Assembly: GCF_017894365.1 (NCBI RefSeq)
Contig: NZ_CP059467.1
Location: forward strand, 62,001 to 126,000
Direction: 5' to 3'
DNA: 64,000 bases
DNA from: Aromatoleum bremense
GTDB taxonomy: Bacteria; Pseudomonadota; Gammaproteobacteria; Burkholderiales; Rhodocyclaceae
The position numbers were made by a program, and so were the translations under genes. The first letter of the stretch is position 1. Each line of letters opens with the position of its first letter. The notes under the pieces were generated by a model. It was not told the DNA's origin and ran no database searches. It worked only from the letters and a program-made list of their open reading frames with translations. Below are positions 7,790-15,828 of this stretch, piece after piece.

Positions 7790-8752
7790 TCAGTACTCTT
7801 CGGGCAGGAGCAGCGTCGTGACACTCCGGTCCGCTTCAGTGATGATCCACAGCGTGTTTTCGCCATAGCCGGCGCAGGGTCGCGCCGGATCGATCGGATA
7901 GGCCGCGAGGATGCGCCCGTCGCCCGAACTCACCGCCTCGTCATTGAGCTGTCGGTCGAGACTCACACCCCAGTCACCACGGGTATAAGCAGCAAGGCAC
8001 CGGTTGATCAGCCGCGGGTGCATGTCGAGGAGGTCTTCGACGCCCGGCGTCATGACCACCCTGCCCAGTTCGAACAAGGGGTCCTCAATCCGCTTTGGCG
8101 GCAAGTCGTTGGCGATCGCCGCCATGCTCAACGCAGCATCGGCGGGCAGCGCGTCAGGTTCAAGCGAGAGCACGCCCGCGCTGACGCCCATCGACACGAT
8201 GTCCTCGAACCGGTCACCGAGGCTCACGCGGACGCCATCAAGCTTTCCGATGGGCGGGAATTTGAACGTACTCAGGGGAGTGCAGATGCGCGCCCCGAGG
8301 CCGTCCAGCAGTGGCTCCTGCCAGTGGTCAAGGAGCGGCAAAGGACTGAGCGCTTTGACGACGGTCCACAGGCGCAAACGCGACACCTCGACGCCATCGC
8401 TCAGCAGCCAGGCCGTGCGCCCGGCCCGGTCAGGCTGGACCAGGATCGGATCGTAGAGCCACGTATGGGTGAGCGTGCCGAAAAGGTTGCGATCCGGAAA
8501 CCGGCCGGTCAGCTTCTGAATGCGGTCGGGATCGGGGACGTATGCCGTGTGACGGTGGTCGGACTCCACCATCGTGAAGCTGGCCTGTCCGCCAGTCAGC
8601 AGGCCGCCCTGGTCATGCGGCACCGAGAATGCCGACATAAACTGGAGCACCGACGTGTCACGCCCATACAGCGAGAGCAGCAGGAGCTCGGACTGCTCGC
8701 CGCGGATGCAGGCATCCGCGAACAGGTCCGAGAAAGACTCGATCGAGAACAT
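7790..8752 (-). CDS. Uncharacterised ICE/plasmid protein with C-terminal ITEADRSVTTLLLPEEY motif
   Basis: A 320-residue protein. I do not recognise its main fold. The last 60 residues (GDWGVSLDRQLNDEA... ending WIITEADRSVTTLLLPEEY) match a small domain found at the end of many plasmid and ICE proteins, some of which are labelled, without good evidence, as type I restriction subunits. The N-terminal part begins MFSIESFSDLFADACIRGEQ. The ATG at 8752 is chosen because GGAGGT lies just before it; the open frame runs further upstream to 8830 but through the leader. One of the four pseudoknot leaders lies about 80 bases upstream. Confidence 0.7.
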   Translation of the reverse strand: MFSIESFSDLFADACIRGEQSELLLLSLYGRDTSVLQFMSAFSVPHDQGGLLTGGQASFTMVESDHRHTAYVPDPDRIQKLTGRFPDRNLFGTLTHTWLYDPILVQPDRAGRTAWLLSDGVEVSRLRLWTVVKALSPLPLLDHWQEPLLDGLGARICTPLSTFKFPPIGKLDGVRVSLGDRFEDIVSMGVSAGVLSLEPDALPADAALSMAAIANDLPPKRIEDPLFELGRVVMTPGVEDLLDMHPRLINRCLAAYTRGDWGVSLDRQLNDEAVSSGDGRILAAYPIDPARPCAGYGENTLWIITEADRSVTTLLLPEEY

Positions 8753-8832
8753 GATGGAGACCTCCATGACAGGGAGCCGATTGCCGGATGGCGGTCGGCT
8801 CGGGTTGAAAAGAACGTGTGAATAGATCAAGA

Positions 8833-8877
8833 GAACCCCAGGCCCAAGGCCGTACCTGTTTCAGGGGCTGACAGGTC
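8833..8877 (-). ncRNA. Leader pseudoknot element, copy 1
   Basis: On the plus strand, ACCTGT (8854-8859) and ACAGGT (8871-8876) form a 6-base stem around an 11-base loop, TTCAGGGGCTG. GGCC (8841-8844) and GGCC (8848-8851) form a second short stem. GGGGCT of the loop (8864-8869) can pair with AACCCC (8834-8839; one G-U pair in the RNA), making a pseudoknot around the second stem. In mRNA sense (minus strand) the element lies about 80 bases before the ATG at 8752. Three related copies show compensating stem changes. Confidence 0.6.
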
Positions 8878-9010
8878 GCGATAGGCCGACTCCACGGAGT
8901 CGGCGTCCATCAACCGGCAATTCCATTCGCGTGAATCGCTTTTTCCAGTGTCGCTGTGGCAGGCACTCGAAAAAGGCCCCGCGCCGATGGCGCAGGGCTC
9001 GCAGGATCTT

Positions 9011-9346
9011 TCAATTCGAAGATAGTGCTTCGTGTAGGGCCGGCACCCAGACACGGCCGTTGTAGCTGATATAGGCAACCTGCTGATCGCAACCGTCGAG
9101 CACCTGGCCCCCTGCCCAGTTACCGGAACCGAGCGCGTGCTGGTCGATGAACGCGCGCACCCGCCGGCGTGCATCCAGGAGCGATGTGACCCGTGCAAAA
9201 CGGTTTGGGATCTCCAGCAGCGGTTGGCCAGGATCCTGTCCAAGATCCGGATTGCCGCGTGTGAAAAGTGCCACCCGCAAGGCTTGAATGCGCTGCAGCG
9301 TCCACTCGTCGGCTTCCCGGTCGAATTTCATCTGTCGGATGATCAT
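9011..9346 (-). CDS. Small uncharacterised backbone protein
   Basis: A 111-residue protein starting MIIRQMKFDREADEWTLQRIQ and ending with GRVWVPALHEALSSN. No family is recognised and no membrane segment or signal peptide is visible. It looks real: it has its own start, keeps the operon direction, and its leader holds a hairpin (GCCCC, GTA, GGGGC in mRNA sense) like those of its neighbours. The ribosome site is a modest GGGAG a few bases before the ATG. It lies 258 bases upstream of the start of the next gene, with a pseudoknot leader between them. Confidence 0.6.
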   Translation of the reverse strand: MIIRQMKFDREADEWTLQRIQALRVALFTRGNPDLGQDPGQPLLEIPNRFARVTSLLDARRRVRAFIDQHALGSGNWAGGQVLDGCDQQVAYISYNGRVWVPALHEALSSN

Positions 9347-9432
9347 GATGAGACTCCCGTCAGGCCCGTCGGGACGCCCCTACGGGGCGGAACCCGATAG
9401 GCGTGGTTGAGATACTTGCGCCTTGAGGATGC

Positions 9433-10077
9433 TCAGGGGCCGATGCGTCGCACCGGCACCAGTACGAGCTGCTCGCCGGCGGCAAGCGCCGATTTCAGGG
9501 TTGGATCATTCGGGATGTGGACCGAACGAGCGCTGGCGTCGAAGAACGGCGACTGCCCGGTCAGCCGGTCGGAGAGCAGTGTCGCCAGCTCGGTGAGGGC
9601 GTCATGCACGGCGTCTTCAGGAAAGGGAGGGTGTCGCGCGACATCCGCGTGGTCGGCGCCTTCCACCATCCGGTCGGCGAGGTAGGTCAGGAGCGCGGCC
9701 GCCATCGGAAAGAGGGCTTCCTGCCAATCGACGTCGCCGTCGGCTCCTACCGGAATCTCCATCTGATCGGCACCCGCCTCGGGGAGCAGCTCGCACAAGC
9801 GGTTCAAGGCGCTCGCGAGCGCGTGATTGAAGGCGGTTCGCACCCGTTGGAGGATCGCCCAGAATGCGGCCGGCTCATCCCGCGCGCGGCATGCCAGCGG
9901 CCAGATCACCTCCGTGGTGGCGAGACCGGAGGCGTGACACAACAATCTGGTGCGTAGATAGTCCGTGCAATGGGCTCGCCACTCGGCCTCGATGGGCACA
10001 CGGCGCGGCGCTTGGGTTCGGGCCGAGGCAAGCACATCGCCCTCTCGCACGAGCACCCACATAAGATCGTAATTCAT
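9433..10077 (-). CDS. Uncharacterised ICE backbone protein
   Basis: A 214-residue soluble protein starting MNYDLMWVLVREGDVLASAR, with a helical middle (LQRVRTAFNHALASALNRLCELL) and C-terminal LVPVRRIGP. No family is recognised. The ATG at 10077 is chosen because an AGGAGA site precedes it; the open frame continues upstream to 10143 but through a strong hairpin. It belongs to the same minus-strand block as the DUF6094, DUF3275 and DUF3577 genes, proteins that commonly occur together in ICEs. Confidence 0.6.
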   Translation of the reverse strand: MNYDLMWVLVREGDVLASARTQAPRRVPIEAEWRAHCTDYLRTRLLCHASGLATTEVIWPLACRARDEPAAFWAILQRVRTAFNHALASALNRLCELLPEAGADQMEIPVGADGDVDWQEALFPMAAALLTYLADRMVEGADHADVARHPPFPEDAVHDALTELATLLSDRLTGQSPFFDASARSVHIPNDPTLKSALAAGEQLVLVPVRRIGP

Positions 10078-10126
10078 GGCGGTCTCCTGACATGATAAAT
10101 GGTTACGCTGGCAACAGGAAGGGATC

Positions 10127-10151
10127 ACCCGAAGGACACTCACCTTCGGGT
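10127..10151 (-). promoter_or_regulatory. Leader hairpin upstream of the 214-residue gene
   Basis: ACCCGAAGG (10127-10135) and CCTTCGGGT (10143-10151) form a perfect 9-base stem with a 7-base loop, 50 bases before the start at 10077. It could be a terminator for the upstream gene or a leader control hairpin; no T-run follows in either direction. Confidence 0.45.
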
Positions 10152-10247
10152 CACGTTACTGAGGAGGGTTGGGCGCCGATGAGCGCCGGGTCAGCGATGG
10201 CGGAAGCACTCCGCCGCAGGCGTGAAGCCGGGCCATGCGCCCTGCTT

Positions 10248-11351
10248 CTACTGGATGGTGACCACAGACCCCAGGCTGGGTCCCGGCGTGAAGTCGATAG
10301 CCCTGATTACGGGCACAAAGCGGTCGGTCAGGATGACGGTCTCGTTCGCGGTCCCGTCCGGGTTCTCGCCCAGTTCAACGGTGCGAACCTTGTCCTTGTA
10401 GGTATCGCCCTTGATGAGGAGGACGCGTCCGCTCGCGGAGGTGACCACGCCTTGCGCCTGGCCTGCCGCCAGTGCAAGGGCGAGATGCCAGCGCCCCATC
10501 GCTTGCAACGGTGGCCGGTGTTCGGCCTCGCCGCCACCGAAGTGGATGCCGAACTGCGGCCACAGACTGTGTGCGTACAGGCGTTGCACCTCGGCGGCGA
10601 GCTGCGCCGCGTCGATCCGCACGGCATGGAAGCGAAATACCTCCCCCGTCATCACTTCGGGCACCAGATAGGGCTCCTCGGGCCACGTTTCCGGTAGCAC
10701 ACGATCCAGGAAGTCGCCCTTGCCGGCCGCTCGCAACAGGGAGGAGATCGCCGGTTCGGGTCGAGCCGACCGTCGCCGCACACCGAATACGACACACTGC
10801 CTGAAATGCTGTTCGGGTGCCATGAAGAAGCGGACGCGGTCGAAGTTCCGCGCGATCGAGCTCGCGAACTCGTCATCGAGGACGTGGTACGGCACGATCA
10901 GGACCAGGATGCCGCCGTAGGCAAGGCTTGCGATCGACCTGCGGAAGAAGATCTTTTCCAGACGTTCGGCCTTCGCCCTGTCGCCCGTGTGGGCCCGGTC
11001 GGCAACGGCGTCACCGTAAGGTGGATTGAGGAACAGCACCCCCATCGTACGCGGGCTGACGACGACGTCCTGGATGTCGCTGTGGATGACGACATCGAGC
11101 AAGGCCTTTGCATGCCAGGCGCGATCGGCGTCGAACTCCACGCCGAGTGCCTGGACGGCGGCGCCGCACCCGACCAGCGCGCCCTTCAGCGCGTGCAAGG
11201 CACATCCCTCGCCACAGCACGGATCGAAAATGCGCAGATCATCCCCGGCGATATCCAGGGCGCCGATGATGCGCCCCAATGTCGCTTCGTCGGTGGGGAA
11301 GTAACCGTTCTTGATGAAGTTACGCGCCAGGCGCGGGAAGATCAGGGCCAT
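10248..11351 (-). CDS. DUF6094-type SAM-dependent methyltransferase
   Basis: A 367-residue protein starting MALIFPRLARNFIKNGYFPT. Motif I of class I methyltransferases is IFDPCCGEGCALHAL (about residue 40-54) and the amino-methyltransferase motif is LFLNPPYGDAV (NPPY, about 106), as in N6-adenine DNA methylases. The family is typical of ICE and plasmid backbones and is thought to act on DNA, although targets are not established. The start is the ATG at 11351 after GGAGG; the open frame upstream to 11756 crosses a pseudoknot leader. It lies 5.4 kb from the DISARM-like genes on the other strand, beyond the replication origin, so I do not take it as their missing methylase. Confidence 0.78.
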   Translation of the reverse strand: MALIFPRLARNFIKNGYFPTDEATLGRIIGALDIAGDDLRIFDPCCGEGCALHALKGALVGCGAAVQALGVEFDADRAWHAKALLDVVIHSDIQDVVVSPRTMGVLFLNPPYGDAVADRAHTGDRAKAERLEKIFFRRSIASLAYGGILVLIVPYHVLDDEFASSIARNFDRVRFFMAPEQHFRQCVVFGVRRRSARPEPAISSLLRAAGKGDFLDRVLPETWPEEPYLVPEVMTGEVFRFHAVRIDAAQLAAEVQRLYAHSLWPQFGIHFGGGEAEHRPPLQAMGRWHLALALAAGQAQGVVTSASGRVLLIKGDTYKDKVRTVELGENPDGTANETVILTDRFVPVIRAIDFTPGPSLGSVVTIQ

Positions 11352-11424
11352 GATGCCTCCGTGAGGGAATCGCGGGAGCATCGGGCGGGACGGGCCGACG
11401 ACGACCCGCAGGGGTGGGAAGAGA

Positions 11425-11468
11425 TGTCCCGGAGCGAAGGCTCCTGCCTGTTGCAGGGACTGACAGGC
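11425..11468 (-). ncRNA. Leader pseudoknot element, copy 2
   Basis: GCCTGT (11446-11451) and ACAGGC (11463-11468) form the main stem around loop TGCAGGGACTG. GGAGC (11431-11435) and GCTCC (11440-11444) form the second stem with a GAAG loop. GGGAC of the loop (11456-11460) pairs with GTCCC (11426-11430). Compared with copy 1, the outer stem pair and the pseudoknot both change in a compensating way. It lies about 75 bases before the DUF6094 start at 11351. Confidence 0.6.
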
Positions 11469-11854
11469 TGCCGGGCAGATTGCACCGGCCACAGACAACA
11501 CATGAACGAACTCCCAGAGACGGCCTGAGCCCAGGCGGCCTATGGGAACCCGCTGGTTCCGCTTCGGACGGAGTTTGGACGATGCCTTCGTCGCGCCGGT
11601 CGGCGGTATCGCCAGATGCCTGGGAGCCACGCGGTGCACCGGTGCGAGACACCCCAATGGAAGGCCAGGGTGCCGATGAGAACGCCGCGCGGGCCGAGTC
11701 GTCCACGCAAATGCCGCAACACATCGGGCGTGTTGCTGCCCAGCTATCGATGACACCCTGACGGGCTTTCCGAATCAGCGCCAGGCACCAGAGCAGTGAT
11801 CCGGAAAGCCCGCGAACGGGCGATTGTTCCGTCGGCCGCCATGGCCGACGCACG
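11469..11854. other. Gap of about 390 bases between DUF3275 and the DUF6094 leader
   Basis: No convincing gene. Short minus-strand frames exist, but without ribosome sites or recognisable similarity. The gap follows the DUF3275 stop and may hold a promoter for the DUF6094 gene. Nothing else is visible. Confidence 0.3.
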
Positions 11855-12514
11855 TTACGTGTCGGACTTCGTGGCCAGGTATTCCTGGTATCGCTCCGAC
11901 TCCTCCGGATACCACGTCTGCTCCTCCGGAATGAATCCGTAGTGGAGACCGGATTTCAGGCGGTTCCGTTGCGCCCGGAAGCGCCTGCGGTCATCGAGCG
12001 CGGGGTCGAGCTTCACCGGCCGGCGCGACGCCACCAATGCGTGGAGCTCCTCGCCGAACAAGGCCCCGTCCGACGAATCGTCGGGGACCGGGGACGGAAC
12101 CGCTTCGGACGCGTCAGGTGTTAAATCGGCAGGCGTCCCGCTCGGACCCGGATCCTGCTTTTCGGCGGCCGGTAAGCGCTCGGGCGGGGCCGCAGAGGAA
12201 TCGTGGGTGGATTCGTCGGCCGGATCGGGCTCGGTCGTCGAGTCTGGAAGCAGGCTTTCCGTGCCGGCATGGATCTGCAGGTCGGCCAGGCGCGCCCGGA
12301 TCTCCACCACCAGTCGGCCATTCGCGTTGTAGGACCACGAGAAAATGCGCTGGATGGTGTAGTGGCCGGTATAGACGCCCTCCTCGAACTGATCGAGGAC
12401 GGGGTCCTTGACGCGGAACTCGCCAATATCGGTGAGCAGGTCGCCCACACTGAATGGCCCGTTGGCGCCGTTGATGCGCTTGATGCAAAGGGAGCCCTCG
12501 ACAGTCACGCTCAT
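11855..12514 (-). CDS. DUF3275 family protein
   Basis: A 219-residue protein. The first half (SLCIKRINGANGPFSVGDLL, then IGEFRVKDPVLDQFEEG, YTGHYTIQRIFSWSYNANGR, LVVEIRARLADLQI) is the DUF3275 domain found in PFGI-1-type ICEs. A Pro, Ser and Asp-rich linker follows (about residues 90-155), and a basic C-terminal segment ends the protein. The function is unknown. The ATG at 12514 follows a GGAGGT site. Its leader contains a CGGGG, five-base loop, CCCCG hairpin, with pseudoknot copy 3 further upstream. Confidence 0.8.
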   Translation of the reverse strand: MSVTVEGSLCIKRINGANGPFSVGDLLTDIGEFRVKDPVLDQFEEGVYTGHYTIQRIFSWSYNANGRLVVEIRARLADLQIHAGTESLLPDSTTEPDPADESTHDSSAAPPERLPAAEKQDPGPSGTPADLTPDASEAVPSPVPDDSSDGALFGEELHALVASRRPVKLDPALDDRRRFRAQRNRLKSGLHYGFIPEEQTWYPEESERYQEYLATKSDT

Positions 12515-12710
12515 GGTTTCAACCTCCGTAGGATGGATCGGAGGCCTGCCCCGTCGGGGAGACGCCCCGATGGGTGACAACTTCATGCAAGACGGATGCG
12601 GTCAGCCTGCCGGAAGAGGACCGCCAACTTTCGTCGGCGGGTCCGGTTTCAAGGACGCACTGGTATTCCGGACCAGCGCGGGGGTGCTGACAGGCAAGCC
12701 CATGTGAAAA

Positions 12711-12753
12711 GACCCCGGGCCGAAGGCCGTACCTGTTTCAGAGGCTGACAGGT
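12711..12753 (-). ncRNA. Leader pseudoknot element, copy 3
   Basis: ACCTGT (12731-12736) and ACAGGT (12748-12753) enclose the loop TTCAGAGGCTG. GGCC, GAA, GGCC (12718-12728) is the second stem. GACCCC (12711-12716) can pair with the loop GAGGCT, with wobble pairs. It lies about 195 bases before the DUF3275 start, further than the other copies, with an additional GC hairpin between. A partial echo (GTGCTGACAGG) lies at 12684-12694. Confidence 0.5.
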
Positions 12754-12843
12754 CGCACGGCGCACGTTTTTGCCGAAACGTGCAAAACGGCGGAAAGTCG
12801 GAAAGGCTCCCGAAGTGTGAATCGACGCATCCAGGGTGACGCG

Positions 12844-13323
12844 TCACCCGTGGGTACCGCTGCGTGGCTCGATTGGCTGCTGCGGACGCTCGTATTTCGT
12901 CTCGCCATCCACCTTGACGTGGCTCACCAGGAAGAGACGGCCCTTGATGATGGCTCGCGGCTCCTGGGTCACCTGACCGGAGGTCTTGTCCTTGACCTCG
13001 GTCGTGTAGGAATGCGGGTAAATGTCCCCGATCTTGAACGCGACGAAAACCTTGCGGCCCGCATCGACGTCCTCTTGCAACGACTGCACCAGATCGACGC
13101 AGGCGTCATCGGTGACACGCACGTCGAAATAGCTATAGCCGGGATCCGTCGTGTCCCCGTGCAACGCGTTGATCGCGCAGGCAAGAAACGGCTTGCCTTG
13201 ACGACCTCCGCCGTTGCGCGGATTCACCCAGCGAATGCGGGACAAGTATCCGCATCCCTGCGTGTGCAGATCGAAATACTCCTTCTCGGGAGCAGCGGTA
13301 TTGGAGTGAGCCTGGTCGGACAT
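12844..13323 (-). CDS. DUF3577 (STY4534-like) ICE protein
   Basis: A 159-residue protein whose core reads YFDLHTQGCGYLSRIRWVNP, then FLACAINALHGDTTDPGYSY and FDVRVTDDACVDLVQSL, which is the DUF3577 domain of PFGI-1-class elements. Homologues are annotated as ICE replication or single-strand-binding-like proteins; the biochemical role is not known. The ATG at 13323 follows GGAGAT. It is the most upstream gene of the minus-strand block. It is preceded by pseudoknot copy 4. An RNA motif named after DUF3577 genes has been described in bioinformatic surveys (from memory), which makes this leader worth comparing. Confidence 0.82.
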   Translation of the reverse strand: MSDQAHSNTAAPEKEYFDLHTQGCGYLSRIRWVNPRNGGGRQGKPFLACAINALHGDTTDPGYSYFDVRVTDDACVDLVQSLQEDVDAGRKVFVAFKIGDIYPHSYTTEVKDKTSGQVTQEPRAIIKGRLFLVSHVKVDGETKYERPQQPIEPRSGTHG

Positions 13324-13409
13324 GATGATCTCCAAACAAAAAAATCGGGAGATCACACGCCCGACATCGGGAAGAGAGATCTTCCCGATCGGGTGGGTGA
13401 GACTGACGA

Positions 13410-13453
13410 AACCCCGAGCCCGAAGGCCGTTCCGGTTACAGGGGCTGACCGGA
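13410..13453 (-). ncRNA. Leader pseudoknot element, copy 4 (upstream of DUF3577)
   Basis: TCCGGT (13431-13436) and ACCGGA (13448-13453) enclose the loop TACAGGGGCTG. GCC, CGAA, GGC (13418-13427) is the second stem. GGGGCT of the loop pairs with AACCCC (13410-13415; one G-U pair in the RNA). Relative to copy 1, two stem pairs change and both keep pairing (A-T to T-A, T-A to G-C). It lies 87 bases before the DUF3577 start. Confidence 0.65.
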
Positions 13454-13479
13454 CGCTGCGCAGCCACTCGGCTGAACAC

Positions 13480-14062
13480 TACGATTATTCTTACGCGCTA
13501 CGAGCGCGGCCGTCAAGGGGGTTGATCGCCGGTGGTCAAGCCAATGCCCCCTGCGATACGCCTTGAAGGAAGACAACGGTGTCGCCTGGCGGCAACCGCC
13601 GACGCAGATTCCGGCCTTTGGCTCGCTCAAGCCGTTGATTGGATTGGAGGTGAGCCCCCAGGGGGGATCGCAATCGCAGCTTGAATTTTGCGTGGCGATC
13701 AGCGATATTTTGAAGGCGGATCGATCGCGTTCGTAATGCCTGCCCGGGTAACGGGCTCCCTTGAGTTCGCAGCGATCCTTGTTTTTCGGTTTGGGCGAAC
13801 CCTGATCGTCCCTCAGCCTGGCGCACCGACGGCGAGCCCGCGAGCAATCCGATAAAGATGCGCCTCACGAGGCCTGCATGCTGCGCCCAAGAGCGGCGCC
13901 CCCGATTTCCTTGCGCCGGATTTCCGTGACCTGCGGTTGCGACGAGGTTAACTCCGGCCTTCCCGCTGCAAATCGTTCGATAGGGGACGGGATCGAGGTG
14001 ACCACCACTCGCGACCGACGCAATCGACGCATGGCATTTCAACTCCCGAGGAGATCACCTCG
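13480..14062. other. About 580 bases without a convincing gene
   Basis: This divergent gap separates the minus-strand DUF3577 block from the plus-strand repA block, so promoters for both should lie here. A minus-strand open frame (13536-14042) lacks a ribosome site and any recognisable domain. I cannot point to a convincing promoter. Confidence 0.3.
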
Positions 14063-14380
14063 ATGAACGTCGTTCACATCAACACCCACCCTGCCCGCCT
14101 GCGGCCGGGCGAGATGGCAATCCACGACGAATATGGATGGGTGGAGATCGTGGAACGCACCGGTTCACGACGAAAAATCCGCTGGATTGAGCGTCGGCCG
14201 GAGCCATCCGGAACACGCCATCCCGACGAGCTGGATGCGGAGCTGCTTACCATCTGGGAAGACTGGGTCGACGGCGACACATTGACGGCGACCTCCCGCC
14301 GGAAGGCCACCCCCATGCCGGGTAGCGGAATCAGCCTCCTCGTGGGCACGCGGAAATCATTGGGAGAGCTGGCGACCTGA
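14063..14380 (+). CDS. Small protein upstream of repA
   Basis: A 105-residue protein (MNVVHINTHPARLRPGEMAI, then DEYGWVEIVER). A GAGGAGA ribosome site lies 11 bases before the ATG. No family is recognised; the short beta-rich N-terminal segment with GWVEIVE resembles small chromo/SH3-like folds only loosely. It precedes repA by about 100 bases on the same strand, so it may be co-transcribed and could influence replication control. Confidence 0.6.
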   Translation: MNVVHINTHPARLRPGEMAIHDEYGWVEIVERTGSRRKIRWIERRPEPSGTRHPDELDAELLTIWEDWVDGDTLTATSRRKATPMPGSGISLLVGTRKSLGELAT

Positions 14381-14482
14381 CGGGTCCCGGATGGCGTCGG
14401 GCCGATAGGTCAACGCGAGCGAAGCCCGACGTCACGGCCCCACCTACGACAGCATTGAAAGTGACAGGAGCACCGAGGAGCC

Positions 14483-15457
14483 ATGCCCACAACGAAGCCG
14501 AAAAACCTGTCTTTTGATTTTCGTTCGGGACAACCCATTCCGGCGTGGGTGCGCGAAGTGATCGACACGCATCTGGCCATCGAGGCCGAGGACGCCAGGA
14601 GTGCCGGATCCCTGGGTTTCCTGGCCCGCGCCCTGATCATCGCCACCATGCCGTACAAGGATCCCAAGACCGAGGTCTTCAAGCGTCAAAACGGCGACTT
14701 CCGCCTGCGGATCATTGCCGGTTACGAAGGAGGCATTCCCTACGGTATCTATCCGCGTTTGCTGATGTCGTGGGTATCGACCGAGGCCGTACGCAAGCAA
14801 ACGCCGGTGATCCAGTTGGGAGATTGCCTGCGCGCCTTCCTGCACGATGTAATGGATTTGCGCAGCAGCGGCGGCGGCGCCCGCGGGAGCGGCAGCCGCG
14901 TCACCGAGCAGATGAAGCGACTGTTTGGCTCGCTCATTACGGCGCACTATGCCGGCACCCAGCAGCAACAAGGCTTCCTGCTACGGAATGTGCTCATCGC
15001 CGACGAGCTGCAACTCGACGACGCCGTGCTGACCGGCCTGTGGACGCCACAACAGGCCCACGAAACCGGCCGATGGCAATCGCAGGTGCGGCTTAGCAGC
15101 GGGTTCTTTGAGGAATGCATCAACAACCCCGTGCCGATCGATCTGCGCGCTTACAAGGCGTTGCGCGGCTCGCCGCTGGCGATGGACGTCTACACCTGGC
15201 TTACCTACCGAATGAGCTATACGCAGCGACGCAGCCGCCCGATTCGCTGGGAACCGCTGATGTTGCAGTTCGGCTCCGATTACGGCACCGAGACCGCGCA
15301 AGCCGTGCGCGACTTCAAGAAGGCGTTTCTCAAGGCATTGAAGCTCGTACTTGTCGTCTATCCCCAGGCCTGTGTGGAGGTCCGCGATGTTGGGGTCGTG
15401 CTGCTGCCCTCTCGCCCGCACGTATCGCCGCTGCCGGTCCAGCGCGACCTGTTCTGA
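14483..15457 (+). CDS. repA: Plasmid replication initiator RepA (PF04796-like)
   Basis: A 324-residue protein of the plasmid RepA family: LGFLARALIIATMPYKDPKT, NGDFRLRIIAGYEGGIPYG and IYPRLLMSWVSTEAVRKQTP are the hallmark N-terminal winged-helix segments, with the C-terminal domain around IDLRAYKALRGSPLAMDVYT and WLTYRMSY. Such initiators bind iterons next to their own gene and open the origin with host DnaA. The ATG at 14483 follows GAGGAG. Six iterons and DnaA boxes lie immediately downstream, so this is a complete iteron replicon inside an otherwise ICE-like backbone. Confidence 0.85.
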   Translation: MPTTKPKNLSFDFRSGQPIPAWVREVIDTHLAIEAEDARSAGSLGFLARALIIATMPYKDPKTEVFKRQNGDFRLRIIAGYEGGIPYGIYPRLLMSWVSTEAVRKQTPVIQLGDCLRAFLHDVMDLRSSGGGARGSGSRVTEQMKRLFGSLITAHYAGTQQQQGFLLRNVLIADELQLDDAVLTGLWTPQQAHETGRWQSQVRLSSGFFEECINNPVPIDLRAYKALRGSPLAMDVYTWLTYRMSYTQRRSRPIRWEPLMLQFGSDYGTETAQAVRDFKKAFLKALKLVLVVYPQACVEVRDVGVVLLPSRPHVSPLPVQRDLF

Positions 15458-15459
15458 CG

Positions 15460-15761
15460 CGCTGAAGAACTCCCGCCACCCCCACTACCCGGGCACGCCG
15501 GCCGAGAATGGACCGGCACGCGTCGTCGCGCCCTGCCGACCCGGCGATTCCTTTCCGCGCTGACGAACTCCCGGTCACGGGTGTGCGCTGAAGAACTCCC
15601 ACACCGCCCTCGCCGGCAGTGGAAAACCCTGTGGATAGACAAAGTTATCCACGCTGAACAACTCCCGCGGCCAATTCTTTTGCAACTCAATGAGTTACGA
15701 CCACCCGGAGCACTTATCCACGCTGAACAACTCCCGCGATCTTGCGCTGAACAACTCCCGC
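15460..15761 (+). repeat. oriV: Six iterons of the RepA origin
   Basis: Six direct copies of CGCTGAASAACTCCCGC or a close variant start at 15460, 15558, 15586, 15652, 15721 and 15745. The core AACTCCC is invariant. Copies 4 and 5 are each preceded directly by TTATCCA, forming overlapping DnaA boxes (TTATCCACG at 15645-15653 and 15714-15722); a further box in opposite orientation lies at 15630-15638. This is a classical iteron origin. Confidence 0.88.
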
Positions 15762-15828
15762 CGACAGTTTTGCAGCGCGCCTGAATGCCTTGCCAATACT
15801 GGCTTTGCGGCGAACACGACGAAGCTCC

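Noticed and set aside
10248..11351. DUF6094 methyltransferase as the missing DISARM methylase
   Set aside because: It is on the other strand, over 5 kb away beyond the replication origin, has its own structured leader and belongs to a family that is standard in ICE backbones without DISARM.
8833..13453. The four leader elements as rho-independent terminators or attC-like sites
   Set aside because: No T-run follows the stems, three of four keep a fixed distance to the downstream start codon, and the loop and its partner tract are conserved, which terminators do not need; no integron features are present.
13536..14042. Minus-strand open frame of 168 codons between the DUF3577 gene and the repA block
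   Set aside because: No start signal and no recognisable domain; the stretch is a divergent promoter region.
15460..15761. CRISPR array
   Set aside because: The repeats are irregularly spaced, carry DnaA boxes and follow repA; they are iterons.
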